This document shows, in pieces, positions 50,211 to 59,200 of a DNA stretch of 64,000 bases (within the stretch, counting starts at the first letter, position 1; each line of letters opens with the position of its first letter). Source of the DNA: Stappia sp. WLB 29 (GTDB taxonomy: Bacteria > Pseudomonadota > Alphaproteobacteria > Rhizobiales > Stappiaceae); NCBI RefSeq assembly GCF_023507705.1, contig NZ_JALBGD010000012.1, positions 1-64,000 of the forward strand. The letters run 5' to 3'. Made by a program: the position numbers and the translations under genes. The notes beneath the pieces are model-generated. The model ran no database searches. It was not told where the DNA came from and saw only the letters and a program-made list of their open reading frames with translations.

Positions 50211-50239
50211 TTGACAGCGCCCGATTGACGATCATAATA
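50211..50239 (+). promoter_or_regulatory. Strong promoter for the paaG-paaI-paaK-paaR unit
   Basis: TTGACA at 50211-50216 and CATAAT at 50234-50239 are separated by 17 bp, close to the sigma-70 consensus. They lie in the 341-bp gap (50026-50366) between paaN and paaG. The predicted transcript start near 50246 falls inside the palindrome at 50242-50265. Apart from these two elements I see nothing else recognisable in the gap. Confidence 0.65.
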
Positions 50240-50241
50240 GT

Positions 50242-50265
50242 TGACCGACCGGTTGGTCAGTCAAG
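50242..50265. promoter_or_regulatory. TetR-type operator, probable PaaR box
   Basis: The 24-bp element begins TTGACCGACC and ends GGTCAGTCAA, and 9 of 12 base pairs are symmetric. GACCGACC-type dyads are common for TetR regulators, including those of phenylacetate genes. It covers the predicted transcript start of the paaG unit and could also affect paaN. The TetR gene at 53183 in the same unit is the likely binder. Confidence 0.6.
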
Positions 50266-50366
50266 TGAAAAATCACGAGGGCGACCGGGTACGCATCGCG
50301 GCGAGGGAGGGCACCCCGAGGGTGGATCCGCGTCGCGGCGGCGGCACCGGCGCAACGGGAGGGCGC

Positions 50367-51236
50367 ATGCAAACCGAGACTTCTGCAGCTCATGGCGGGG
50401 CCGAGCCCGCGCCCGTGCTTGTCGAGCGCGAGGGCGGCGTTCTCGTCGTCACGCTGAACCGGCCGGACAAGCTGAATTCCTTCAACGAGGCGATGCACGC
50501 CGCGCTGCGCGAGGCGATGGACGTTGCCGAGAGCGATGCGGAGATCCGCTGCGTGCTGCTGACCGGCGCCGGGCGCGGCTTCTGCGCCGGCCAGGACCTC
50601 AGCGACCGCGTCACCGCGCCGGGCGATGCCCCGCCGGACCTCACCCGCACCATCGAGGCGAACTACAATCCGCTGCTGCGCCGGCTGAAGGCGCTGCCGA
50701 AGCCGGTCGTCTGCGCCGTCAACGGCGTTGCCGCAGGCGCCGGCGCCAACATCGCGCTGGCCTGCGACATCGTCCTCGCCGCCGAAAGCGCCAAGTTCAT
50801 CCAGGCCTTCTCGAAGATCGGCCTCGTGCCCGATTCCGGCGGCACGTGGTCGCTGCCGCGCCTGGTCGGTCTTGCCCGCGCCAAGGCGCTGGCGCTGCTC
50901 GCCACCCCGGTTCCCGCCCGCCAGGCGGAGGAATGGGGCATGATCTGGAAGGCGCTGCCGGATGGCGAACTGATGGGCGAGGCGCGCCGCCTTGCCGGCG
51001 AGCTGGCCGCCGCGCCGACCTTCGGCCTCGGCCTCGTCAAGCACGCGCTGGAAGCCTCCTTCGACAACGATCTGGGCACCCAGCTCGATATGGAGCGCGA
51101 CCTGCAGGGGCTGGCGGGCCGCTCTCCGGACTATGCGGAAGGCGTTGCCGCCTTCATGGCCAAGCGCGCGCCTGCCTTCACCGGCCGCCCGCCCAAGGGC
51201 GCGGGCACGGGGTCGGGCACAGGCGGGGAGGCGTGA
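50367..51236 (+). CDS. paaG: 2-(1,2-epoxy-1,2-dihydrophenyl)acetyl-CoA isomerase
   Basis: This 289-aa crotonase-fold enzyme would isomerise ring-1,2-epoxyphenylacetyl-CoA to the oxepin in aerobic phenylacetate catabolism. The oxyanion-hole region LLTGAGRGFCAGQDLSDR and the PaaG hallmark GLVPDSGGTWSLPRLVG with its catalytic Asp are both present. The ATG at 50367 follows a GGGAGG ribosome site and removes a non-homologous N-terminal extension. It is the first gene after the promoter/operator and is followed at once by paaI. Confidence 0.92.
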   Translation: MQTETSAAHGGAEPAPVLVEREGGVLVVTLNRPDKLNSFNEAMHAALREAMDVAESDAEIRCVLLTGAGRGFCAGQDLSDRVTAPGDAPPDLTRTIEANYNPLLRRLKALPKPVVCAVNGVAAGAGANIALACDIVLAAESAKFIQAFSKIGLVPDSGGTWSLPRLVGLARAKALALLATPVPARQAEEWGMIWKALPDGELMGEARRLAGELAAAPTFGLGLVKHALEASFDNDLGTQLDMERDLQGLAGRSPDYAEGVAAFMAKRAPAFTGRPPKGAGTGSGTGGEA

Positions 51237-51238
51237 CC

Positions 51239-51703
51239 ATGACCGACACGCAAGCCGAACGGCCGGCCGGCAGCATGACCCCCGACGAGCTGGCCCGCGC
51301 CTGCGCCGATGCCATGTGGGCCGGCGACAAGGCAAGCCAGGGGCTCGGCATGGAGATCCAGGAGGTCGGTGCGGGCCGCGCGGTGATCGCGATGACCGTC
51401 ACCGAGGCGATGGTCAACGGCCACGGCATCTGCCACGGCGGCTACATCTTCACGCTGGCGGATTCGGCCTTCGCCTTCGCCTGCAACAGCCACAACCAGA
51501 ACACCGTGGCGAGCCATTGCGCGGTCAGCTTCCTGCGGCCCGGCCGCCTCGGCGAGCGGCTGGTGGCAACAGCTCTCGAGCGCTGGCGCGAGGGGCGCTC
51601 CGGCATCACCGACGTGACCGTGACCAACGCATCCGGCGAGGTCCTCGCCGAGTTTCGCGGCAATTCTCGCACCATCAAGGGCACCCACCTGCCGGTCGAG
51701 TGA
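51239..51703 (+). CDS. paaI: Phenylacetyl-CoA thioesterase PaaI
   Basis: A 154-aa hot-dog-fold thioesterase that hydrolyses ring-hydroxylated phenylacetyl-CoA to recycle CoA from dead-end products. The signature NGHGICHGGYIFTLADSAF places the catalytic Asp at residue 75, as in E. coli PaaI. It begins 2 bp after the paaG stop and is probably translationally coupled to it. The length is normal for the family. Confidence 0.93.
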   Translation: MTDTQAERPAGSMTPDELARACADAMWAGDKASQGLGMEIQEVGAGRAVIAMTVTEAMVNGHGICHGGYIFTLADSAFAFACNSHNQNTVASHCAVSFLRPGRLGERLVATALERWREGRSGITDVTVTNASGEVLAEFRGNSRTIKGTHLPVE

Positions 51704-51793
51704 TCGGCAGGAACGACGGATTTCAACAAGAGCGACGGCCGCGCGGGGGAGAACACCCGTGACGGCACAGGACAATCCGGGAGGATTAGACGC

Positions 51794-53104
51794 ATGTTCG
51801 ATCTGGCGCCGAAGCCGGGCGATCTCGACCCCATCGAAACCGCCTCTCGCGACGAGATCGCGGCTCTGCAGCTCGACCGGCTGAAATGGTCGCTGCGTCA
51901 CGCCTACGAGAACGTTGCCCACTACCGCAAGAGCTTCGACGAGGCCGGCGTCCACCCGGACGACCTGAAGACCCTCGCCGACCTCGGCAAGTTCCCCTTC
52001 ACCTACAAGCAGACCCTGCGCGACAACTATCCCTTCGGCATGTACGCCGTGCCGCGCGAGCAGGTGGCCCGCGTCCACGCCTCGTCCGGCACGACCGGAA
52101 AGCCGACGGTGGTCGGCTACACCCGCAACGACATCAAGACCTGGGCGACCGTGATGGCCCGCTCGCTGCGCGCCGCCGGCGCCCGGCCGGGCATGATCTG
52201 CCATGTCGCCTATGGCTACGGCCTGTTCACCGGCGGCCTCGGCGCCCATTACGGGGCCGAGGAACTGGGCATGACCGTCGTGCCGATTTCCGGCGGCATG
52301 ACCGAGCGCCAGGTGTCCTTGATCGAGGACTTCCGTCCCGACGTCATCATGGTGACGCCGTCCTACATGCTGGCGATCCTCGACGAGTACCGCGCGCGCG
52401 GCATCGATCCGCGCGAGACCTCGCTCAAGGTCGGCGTCTTCGGCGCCGAGCCCTGGACCAATGCCATGCGGCAAGAGATCGAGACGGCCTTCGACATGCA
52501 CGCGGTCGACATCTACGGCCTGTCGGAGGTGATGGGCCCTGGCGTCGCCAACGAATGCGTCGAGACCAAGGACGGCCTGCATATCTGGGAAGACCACTTC
52601 TATCCCGAGATCATCGACCCGGTGACGGGCGAGGTCCTGCCGGACGGCGAGATCGGCGAGCTCGTCTTCACCTCGCTGACCAAGGAGGCGATGCCGGTCA
52701 TCCGCTACCGCACCCGCGACCTGACGCGCCTGCTGCCGGGCACCGCCCGCTCGATGCGGCGGATGGAGAAGGTGACGGGCCGCTCGGACGACATGATGAT
52801 CCTGCGCGGCGTCAACGTCTTCCCGACGCAGATCGAGGAGCAGCTGCTGCGCGTCGAGGGACTGGCGCCGCACTATCAGGTGGAATTGACACGCTCGGGC
52901 CGGATGGACGAGATGACCGTCCACGTCGAGGCGCTTCCCACCCATGCCGACGATGCGCAGCGTGCGGCCTCCGCCGCCGAGCTGAGGACGCATATCAAGA
53001 ACGTGATCGGCATCAGCACCCGTATCGCCGTTGTCGACCCGGGCGTGATCGAGCGCTCGATGGGCAAGGCGAAGCGGGTGATCGACAACCGGCCGAAGGC
53101 CTGA
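51794..53104 (+). CDS. paaK: Phenylacetate-CoA ligase
   Basis: The 436-aa adenylate-forming enzyme activates phenylacetate to phenylacetyl-CoA, the first step of the pathway. It has the AMP-binding loop HASSGTTGKPTVVGYT near residue 95, the IYGLSEVMGPGV stretch (A5-like) and the hinge RSDDMMILRGVNVFPTQIEEQLL. The C-terminal Lys-containing GKAKRVIDNRP stretch is also intact. The length is normal (about 430-440). It is co-directional with paaG and paaI. Confidence 0.95.
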   Translation: MFDLAPKPGDLDPIETASRDEIAALQLDRLKWSLRHAYENVAHYRKSFDEAGVHPDDLKTLADLGKFPFTYKQTLRDNYPFGMYAVPREQVARVHASSGTTGKPTVVGYTRNDIKTWATVMARSLRAAGARPGMICHVAYGYGLFTGGLGAHYGAEELGMTVVPISGGMTERQVSLIEDFRPDVIMVTPSYMLAILDEYRARGIDPRETSLKVGVFGAEPWTNAMRQEIETAFDMHAVDIYGLSEVMGPGVANECVETKDGLHIWEDHFYPEIIDPVTGEVLPDGEIGELVFTSLTKEAMPVIRYRTRDLTRLLPGTARSMRRMEKVTGRSDDMMILRGVNVFPTQIEEQLLRVEGLAPHYQVELTRSGRMDEMTVHVEALPTHADDAQRAASAAELRTHIKNVIGISTRIAVVDPGVIERSMGKAKRVIDNRPKA

Positions 53105-53132
53105 TAGGCCGGCGCCCGCACATCACTACCGA

Positions 53133-53158
53133 CGGCCGCGGGACCTTTCCCGCGGCCG
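53133..53158. repeat. Perfect 11-bp hairpin between paaK and paaR
   Basis: CGGCCGCGGGA at 53133-53143 pairs with TCCCGCGGCCG at 53148-53158 around a CCTT loop, 29 bp after the paaK stop and 25 bp before the TetR start. No T tract follows, so partial termination or mRNA processing is more likely than full termination. Confidence 0.6.
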
Positions 53159-53182
53159 CACCACTCCGGGGGACTGGACGAC

Positions 53183-53785
53183 ATGGCACGCCCGCGCGCC
53201 GAGGACTACGACGACAAGCGCAAGGCGATCCTCAAGACCTCGGCCGAACTCTTTGCCGAGCACGGGTTCGACCGCGCCTCCATGAACCAGATCGCCCTCG
53301 GCTGCGGTGTCTCCAAGGCGCTGCTCTACCACTACTATGCCAACAAGGATGCGCTGCTCTTCGACATCATCCGCGATCATCTCGACGAGCTGATCGCGGC
53401 GGTGGAGGAGGGCGCCACGCCGGACATGACCGGCGAGGAGATGCTGCACGGCTATGTGCTGGCGCTGCTCGACGCCTATCGCGACGCCAATGCCGAGCAC
53501 AAGATCCAGATCAACGAGATGAAGCGGCTCCCGGCCGAGCAGCAGGAAGAGCTGAAGGCGCGCGAGCGTCGCCTCGTGCAGCTGTTCGCCGGTGCGCTGT
53601 CCCAGGCGGTGCCGCAGCTCGCAGAGCCCGGCTCGACGCTGCTGAAGCCGGTGACCATGAGCCTCTTCGGCATGGTCAACTGGCACTACCTGTGGTTCCG
53701 CGAGGGCGGCCCGGTCAGCCGTACCGACTACGCCCGCATCGCCACTCGTCTCATCCTCGACGGCGCGCGCAGCCTCGCCGGCTGA
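53183..53785 (+). CDS. paaR: TetR-family regulator, probable PaaR
   Basis: The 200-aa protein has a TetR helix-turn-helix at residues 12-58 (ILKTSAELFAEHGFDRASMNQIALGCGVSKALLYHYYANKD) and an all-helical ligand domain after it. It lies at the end of the paaGIK unit. A TetR-type palindrome overlaps the unit's promoter, so it probably represses the phenylacetate genes until phenylacetyl-CoA appears, as described for other PaaR proteins. The ATG at 53183 is the natural start just before the HTH. Confidence 0.85.
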   Translation: MARPRAEDYDDKRKAILKTSAELFAEHGFDRASMNQIALGCGVSKALLYHYYANKDALLFDIIRDHLDELIAAVEEGATPDMTGEEMLHGYVLALLDAYRDANAEHKIQINEMKRLPAEQQEELKARERRLVQLFAGALSQAVPQLAEPGSTLLKPVTMSLFGMVNWHYLWFREGGPVSRTDYARIATRLILDGARSLAG

Positions 53786-53827
53786 ATCGCCGCAGGCCTT
53801 CCGCTTTCGATAGCCTGAGCGTCCGGC

Positions 53828-55336
53828 TCAGCCGCCGGTCGAGCGCGGCGCCGGCCAGTTGCGGTCGCCTTCGGGGATCATGAACACCTGGCCGGGATAG
53901 ATCAGGTCCGGGTTGCGGATCTGGTCCTTGTTGGCCTGGTAGATCGTCGTGTAGCGAACGCCTTCGCCGTAGCGGCGCTGCGAGATAGTCCACAGGTTGT
54001 CGCCGGTGCGGATGATCACGCTGGGGATCTGGCGCGTGCCGGCATCGCCGCTGGCGCCCGAACCTGTGCCCGCTTCGCCGGAGAGCGCCACCGGGCGCAG
54101 GATCACGGCTTCGTCCGCAGACTTCTCGAAGGTCACCTCGGCGCGGCCGGTCACCGCACCGTCGCCGGTGGTCACCTGGTCTGCGCGCACGGAGACTTCG
54201 CCGGGCTTAACCTCGCCTTCCGTTTCCAGCAGCCAGCGGCCCTTGGCATCGGTCTTGGCCTCGCCGACCAGCTGGTTGTCGAGATAGACGCGCACGTCGC
54301 GGTTCGGCTGGCCGGATCCTGCGACGAAGACCTTCTCGTTCTCCGTCTCCACCGCCTCGACGGTGACGGTCGGCGTTGCTACATCGGTTGCCGGAGCGGC
54401 GTCGGAGGGGGCATCACCGTCGGTCGCGGCCGGCTGGTCGCTGGAGGCCGGGGCCGTGCCGGTGTCGCTCGTCTGCGGGGCGGCGGCGACCTGCTGTTCC
54501 GCTGTCGAGGCGTTGTCGTCGGCGGTCCGCGTTTGGGTCTGCGGCGCCGTTTCCGCTTGCTGTCCTGCTGCTGCGGTGTCGCCGCCGGGCTGCGTCGTGG
54601 CCGCGGCGGTGTCCTGGGACGCCGCAGTGTCGGCGCTTGCGGCGGCGTCCTGCGTTTCCGCCGGGGTGTCCGCCGCTGCGGGGGCGCCTGCATCGGCCGT
54701 CTGCTGCGGCGCGGGCTGGCCGTCGCCGGTCGTGCCTGCCTCCGCCACCTGCTGCGGCTTCTGGAGGATCTGCGAGGGCGCGCCGGGCTCGTTGAGCATC
54801 ACCAGGACCTCGCCCTTCGCCGGGTCTTCCGGCACGGAGACGGCCATCGACTGCTCCGATTCGTTGAGCACCTTGCCCTCGGCATCGCGCGTTTCCAGCG
54901 TCACCGCATGGGCGCCCGGCTTCAGCGGCTGGTCCAGCACGATGGCGAATTCGCCGGCGGCATTGGCGATGCCGCGGCCGATCACTTCGCCATTGGCGAG
55001 CAGCGCGATGATGGAGCCGGCTTCCGAACGGCCGGCGACGACGGCGGAGCCGTCCGGCTCGACGCGCATCAGGTCGAAGGAGGGGACGGCGGCCAGCCGC
55101 TCCTCGACGGACTTGCCGCCGATATCCGCAGTTTCCTGCGGCATTGCGCTCGCCTTGGGGTCTTCGGTCTTCGCGGGTGCACCGGTTGCCGCCGTCTGCG
55201 ATGCCGCATCGCCGGCCTTCGGGGCCTCGGTGGTCTGCGCGGGACCATCGCCCTTCTGCGACAGGTAGTAGCCGGCCGCTCCCGCGCCGGCGAGGCCGAG
55301 CAGGACAAGCACCTGGATGATGAGTTTCTGTGACAT
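53828..55336 (-). CDS. LysM-domain membrane-anchored protein
   Basis: A 502-aa protein with one N-terminal membrane segment (residues 5-24) and a C-terminal LysM peptidoglycan-binding domain at about 447-497 (TGDNLWTISQRRYGEGVRYTTIYQANKDQI). In between are two Ig-like or carboxypeptidase-regulatory-like segments (about 80-185 and 335-420). They are separated by a long linker rich in Ala, Gln, Thr and Asp (about 205-335). It is probably a periplasmic wall-binding protein of the kind common in alphaproteobacteria. It is convergent with paaR and unrelated in function. Confidence 0.85.
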   Translation of the reverse strand: MSQKLIIQVLVLLGLAGAGAAGYYLSQKGDGPAQTTEAPKAGDAASQTAATGAPAKTEDPKASAMPQETADIGGKSVEERLAAVPSFDLMRVEPDGSAVVAGRSEAGSIIALLANGEVIGRGIANAAGEFAIVLDQPLKPGAHAVTLETRDAEGKVLNESEQSMAVSVPEDPAKGEVLVMLNEPGAPSQILQKPQQVAEAGTTGDGQPAPQQTADAGAPAAADTPAETQDAAASADTAASQDTAAATTQPGGDTAAAGQQAETAPQTQTRTADDNASTAEQQVAAAPQTSDTGTAPASSDQPAATDGDAPSDAAPATDVATPTVTVEAVETENEKVFVAGSGQPNRDVRVYLDNQLVGEAKTDAKGRWLLETEGEVKPGEVSVRADQVTTGDGAVTGRAEVTFEKSADEAVILRPVALSGEAGTGSGASGDAGTRQIPSVIIRTGDNLWTISQRRYGEGVRYTTIYQANKDQIRNPDLIYPGQVFMIPEGDRNWPAPRSTGG

Positions 55337-55531
55337 GAAAACCCGCGCTCCCCGCGATTCGCGCCGTGCGGTTACCCCTGCGACACAATATGTGTCACCG
55401 CCCCCGAAATTCCACCGAATGACTATACGCTAAAGCGCGAGCCGGCAAGCAAGCCCGCTGCGCTGCGGCGTGCGCGAGCCGTTGCATCCTGCCGCTTGAC
55501 CCCGCCGGCCGCTGACTGCACATCTAGCCCC

Positions 55532-56173
55532 ATGAAACAGGATCACACGTCACCGTGCGGCGAGGGTGAAGCCCGCCGCCTTAAATCCGTTTGCGTCTAT
55601 TGCGGCACCGGGGAAGGGGGCGACCCTGCCTATATGGCCGCGGCAGAAGAGCTCGGCCGTATGCTCGCAGCGGAGGGTATCGGCCTCGTCTATGGCGGCG
55701 GCTCCCTCGGCCTGATGGGGGCGGTCGCGCGTTCCGCGCTAGACGCGGGCGGACATGTCACCGGCGTCATTCCTGCCTTCCTGGAGGAGCGCGAGGTGAT
55801 GATGCAGTCGGTCAGCGAACTTGTCGTCACCAAGGACATGCACGAGCGCAAGCGCACCATGTTCGAGCGCGCCGACGGGTTCGTCGCGCTGCCCGGCGGC
55901 ATCGGCACGCTGGAAGAGGTGGTCGAGATGCTGACCTGGGGACAGCTCGGCCAGCACTGCAAGCCGGTGGTGCTTGCCGATATCGGCGGCTTCTGGCGGC
56001 CGCTGGTCGACCTGCTCGCCCATATGCGGAGCGAAGGCTTCATCCGGTCCGGCTTCGAGGTCGACTACCGGGTGGCGACCTCCGTCGGCGACATTCTGCC
56101 TGCCCTGCGCAGGCCGGCTGCAACGGACGAAGAGGCCTCGGAGGCCGGCGTCGCGGACCTCGAACAGCTCTGA
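55532..56173 (+). CDS. LOG-family protein (cytokinin riboside 5'-monophosphate phosphoribohydrolase-like)
   Basis: The 213-aa protein carries the LOG signatures VYCGTG near the start, GLVYGGGSLGLMGAVA and PGGIGTLEEVVEMLTWGQLG. Together these form the nucleotide-5'-monophosphate phosphoribohydrolase site. In bacteria such proteins hydrolyse nucleotide monophosphates and may make cytokinin-like bases. The ATG at 55532 (MKQDHT) is chosen over a TTG at 55496; neither has a clear ribosome site. It ends at a bidirectional terminator before the RND gene. Confidence 0.85.
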   Translation: MKQDHTSPCGEGEARRLKSVCVYCGTGEGGDPAYMAAAEELGRMLAAEGIGLVYGGGSLGLMGAVARSALDAGGHVTGVIPAFLEEREVMMQSVSELVVTKDMHERKRTMFERADGFVALPGGIGTLEEVVEMLTWGQLGQHCKPVVLADIGGFWRPLVDLLAHMRSEGFIRSGFEVDYRVATSVGDILPALRRPAATDEEASEAGVADLEQL

Positions 56174-56211
56174 AGGCCGTACCGCCGGAGCCTCGAACAT
56201 CGCCTTGCAAG

Positions 56212-56242
56212 AAGGCCCGCGGGAGTGTCTCCCGCGGGCCTT
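56212..56242. terminator. Bidirectional rho-independent terminator
   Basis: A 14-bp perfect stem (AAGGCCCGCGGGAG at 56212-56225 with its complement at 56229-56242) has a TGT loop and T-rich flank on the plus strand. It sits between the convergent LOG and RND genes and can serve both. Confidence 0.85.
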
Positions 56243-56248
56243 TTCACG

Positions 56249-59200
56249 TCATTCCGCAGCCTGGGGCAGGGTGCCCGGCGGGACCCTCGGCGGTTCCTTG
56301 CGCGGCCCGATCGAGGTGACGGTGGCAGATCCCGGTGCGCCGAAGGCGGCCGAGGCCGGCGTTGCCGGGGCGGCGGGGGTTTCGTGTGCGCCCGGCGCGG
56401 TGCCCGCAGTCGCCGCGCCCGCCGGCACCGCCAGGTGCCGCCCGAACAGCTTTTCAGCCAGATAAGCCCGGACCACGTACCACAGATGCACCAGGAACGA
56501 TGCGATCCGTCGGGCGGTCGCACCCCACACCGTCGGCAATGCCAGCATGGTTGGGATGACGATCAGCGTCAGGATCGTTGCGAAGCCGAGGCCGAAGATG
56601 ATCGCCGTCGACAGCTGCACCCACCACACCGCGGTGATCGAGCCGAGCGCGATCACGCGGTTGAAGAAGTCGAGGTTCAGCTGCGTCATCATCGGCACCA
56701 GGCCGGCGATGGTGGTGATGGTGGTCAGCAGCACCGGCCGGATGCGCTGCGCCGACGTCTTCAGCACCGCCTCCACCGGCTCGATCCCGTCTTCCCGGAA
56801 GCGGTTGTAAGTGTCGATCAGCACGATGGCGTTGTTCACCACGATGCCGGCCAGCGCCACCACGCCCGTTCCCGTCATGATGATCGAGAACTTCTGCCCC
56901 ATCAGCGCCATACCGAGCAGCACGCCGAACACCGACATCACCACCGTCGAGAGCGTGAGGAAGGTTTGGTAGAAGCTGTTGAACTGGGTCACCAGGATGA
57001 TGAACATCAGGAACAGCGAACCCACCATCGCCTTCATCAGAAACTCGCCGGACTCCTTCTGGTCCTCGTCAGCGCCGCGGAAGCGGAAGGAGACGGTTTC
57101 CGGCCATTGCTGGGTGTCGAGCCAGGCCTGCAGTTCCGCCACCTTGTCGTTGGCGGTCAGCGGCCGGGTGACGCCGTCCTCGGTGGTGATCGTGTCGGTC
57201 ATCACCACATTGGCCTTCACGTCCATCGCATAAAGCCCGTCGCGGCGGGTGATCGTCGTCACCTTCTGCTGCGGCGCCCGGTCGATGAAGTTGGACAGCG
57301 GCACCTGGCCGAGCTCCGTCTGCAGGCGCAGGGAATCGAACCGGTCCAGCGTGCGTTCCGCTTCCGGCAGACGCACGCGGATGTCCACCTCGTCCTCGGA
57401 ATCGTCCGGGCGGAACTTGCCGATCAGCACGCCGTTGGTGACGAGCTGCACCATCGAGCCGACCGAGCCGATACCGGCCTGGAAGCGGCCCGCCTGCTCG
57501 CGGTCGATGGTGATCTGCCACTCGATGCCGGGCAGGGGACGGCTGTCCTCGCGGTCCCGCAGGCTCTCCATGGCGTCGACATGGGCACGCACCTTGGCGA
57601 CCGTCTCCGTCAGCTCCTGATAGCTGGTGGAGGTGACCTGAAGCCGCAGGTCCTTGCCGGTCGGCGGACCGCCCTCGATCTCGCGGGTCTCCACGAAGAT
57701 GCCCGGCAGGTCGGCCGTGCGCTCGCGGATCTCGGCGGCGATCTGCTTCCAGTTCCGCCGGCAGCAATAGTCGGAGAACTCGAGGTTGATCTGGGCGATC
57801 ACGTCGGCCGGCTTGTCCTGGACGCCCATCATCCCGCCGCCGCCACTGCTTCCGGTGGACACCGACATCACGGCATTCTTGATGCCCTTGACGTCGATCA
57901 CTTCGCGCTCGACGTCGAGCGCCAGTTCCAACGCCTCGCGAGCGGAGAAGTTGCCGCGCGCCGAGACCAGAACGAGGGCCGAGTTCGGCTCCTCCTCCAC
58001 GAAGAACTCGACGCCTTGCGAGTTGGCCATGAAGTACATGAAGATGCCGCCCGACAGGAGCACGAGCGCCGACAACGTAAAGACATTGCCGAACGGGGTG
58101 CCGGCGCAAAAGCGCAGCAGCCGGACATAGATGCCGGTGGCACCGCGGATCTTCTTGGCGTCGAACTGCTCGCCCGCAGACAGGAGCCGTGCCGCTTCCT
58201 GCTCTTCGGCTGCCGCCCTCTGAGCACGGCGCCGGGAGGCGGCGATCAGCGGCTTGGCGCCGTGATAGACGATCAGTCCGACGGCAAGACCGATGGCGGC
58301 CGCAATCGGCAACAGCAACCACTGCGGCAGGGGCAGCTGTCCGGCGACCGCCGGATTGGCGAGCAGCACGGCGACGGTGGCGCCGATCAGCAGGGCCAGC
58401 AGCCATTCGGCATTGCGCCCGGTCCAGGAGATCGCGCCGGTCATCGCCGCGCCCGTGACCGGCAGAAACACCAGCGCGGTCAGCAGCGAGGCGCTGAGCA
58501 CGATGATCACCATGATCGGCAGATAGCTCATGAACTCGCCCGCCACGCCCGGCCAAAGAAGCATGGGCAGGAAGGCGGCCAGCGTCGTCGCCGTCGAGGA
58601 GGTGATCGGCCAGAACATCAGCTTGGAGGCGCGGATATAGGCTTCCTGCGCGTCCATGCCCTCGGCGACCTTGCGGTCGGCATATTCCACCATGACGATG
58701 GCGCCGTCGACCAGCATGCCGACGGTGAGCACGAGGCCGAACATCACCATCGTGTTCACGGTCATGCCGACCGATTGCAGGATCAGGAAGCCGACCATGA
58801 ACGAGGCGGGGATGGAGATGCCGACCAGCAGCGCCGACTTGAAGCCGAGCGCCCAGACGATCACCACCATGACCAGGAAGATCGCGGTCAGGATCGAGGA
58901 TTCCAGCGAGCCGAGGATCTCGAAGATGTCCTCCGACTTGTCGAGGATGTAGTCGACGCGGATCGTCTCCGGCCAGTCTTTCGTCGCCGCATCCACCACC
59001 TGGCGCACGGCGGTGTTGTTCTCGATGATGTTGGTGCCCTTGCGCTTGACCACATCGATGGAGATCGCCGGATGCCCGTTGACGCGGGTGTAGCTGGTCG
59101 GATCCTTGAAGGTGCGGCGGATCTCGGCGATGTCGCCGAGCGTCACCACGCCTTCGCCATTCTGCTTGATCGGCAGCGAATAGACGTCGGTGGCGGTCTC

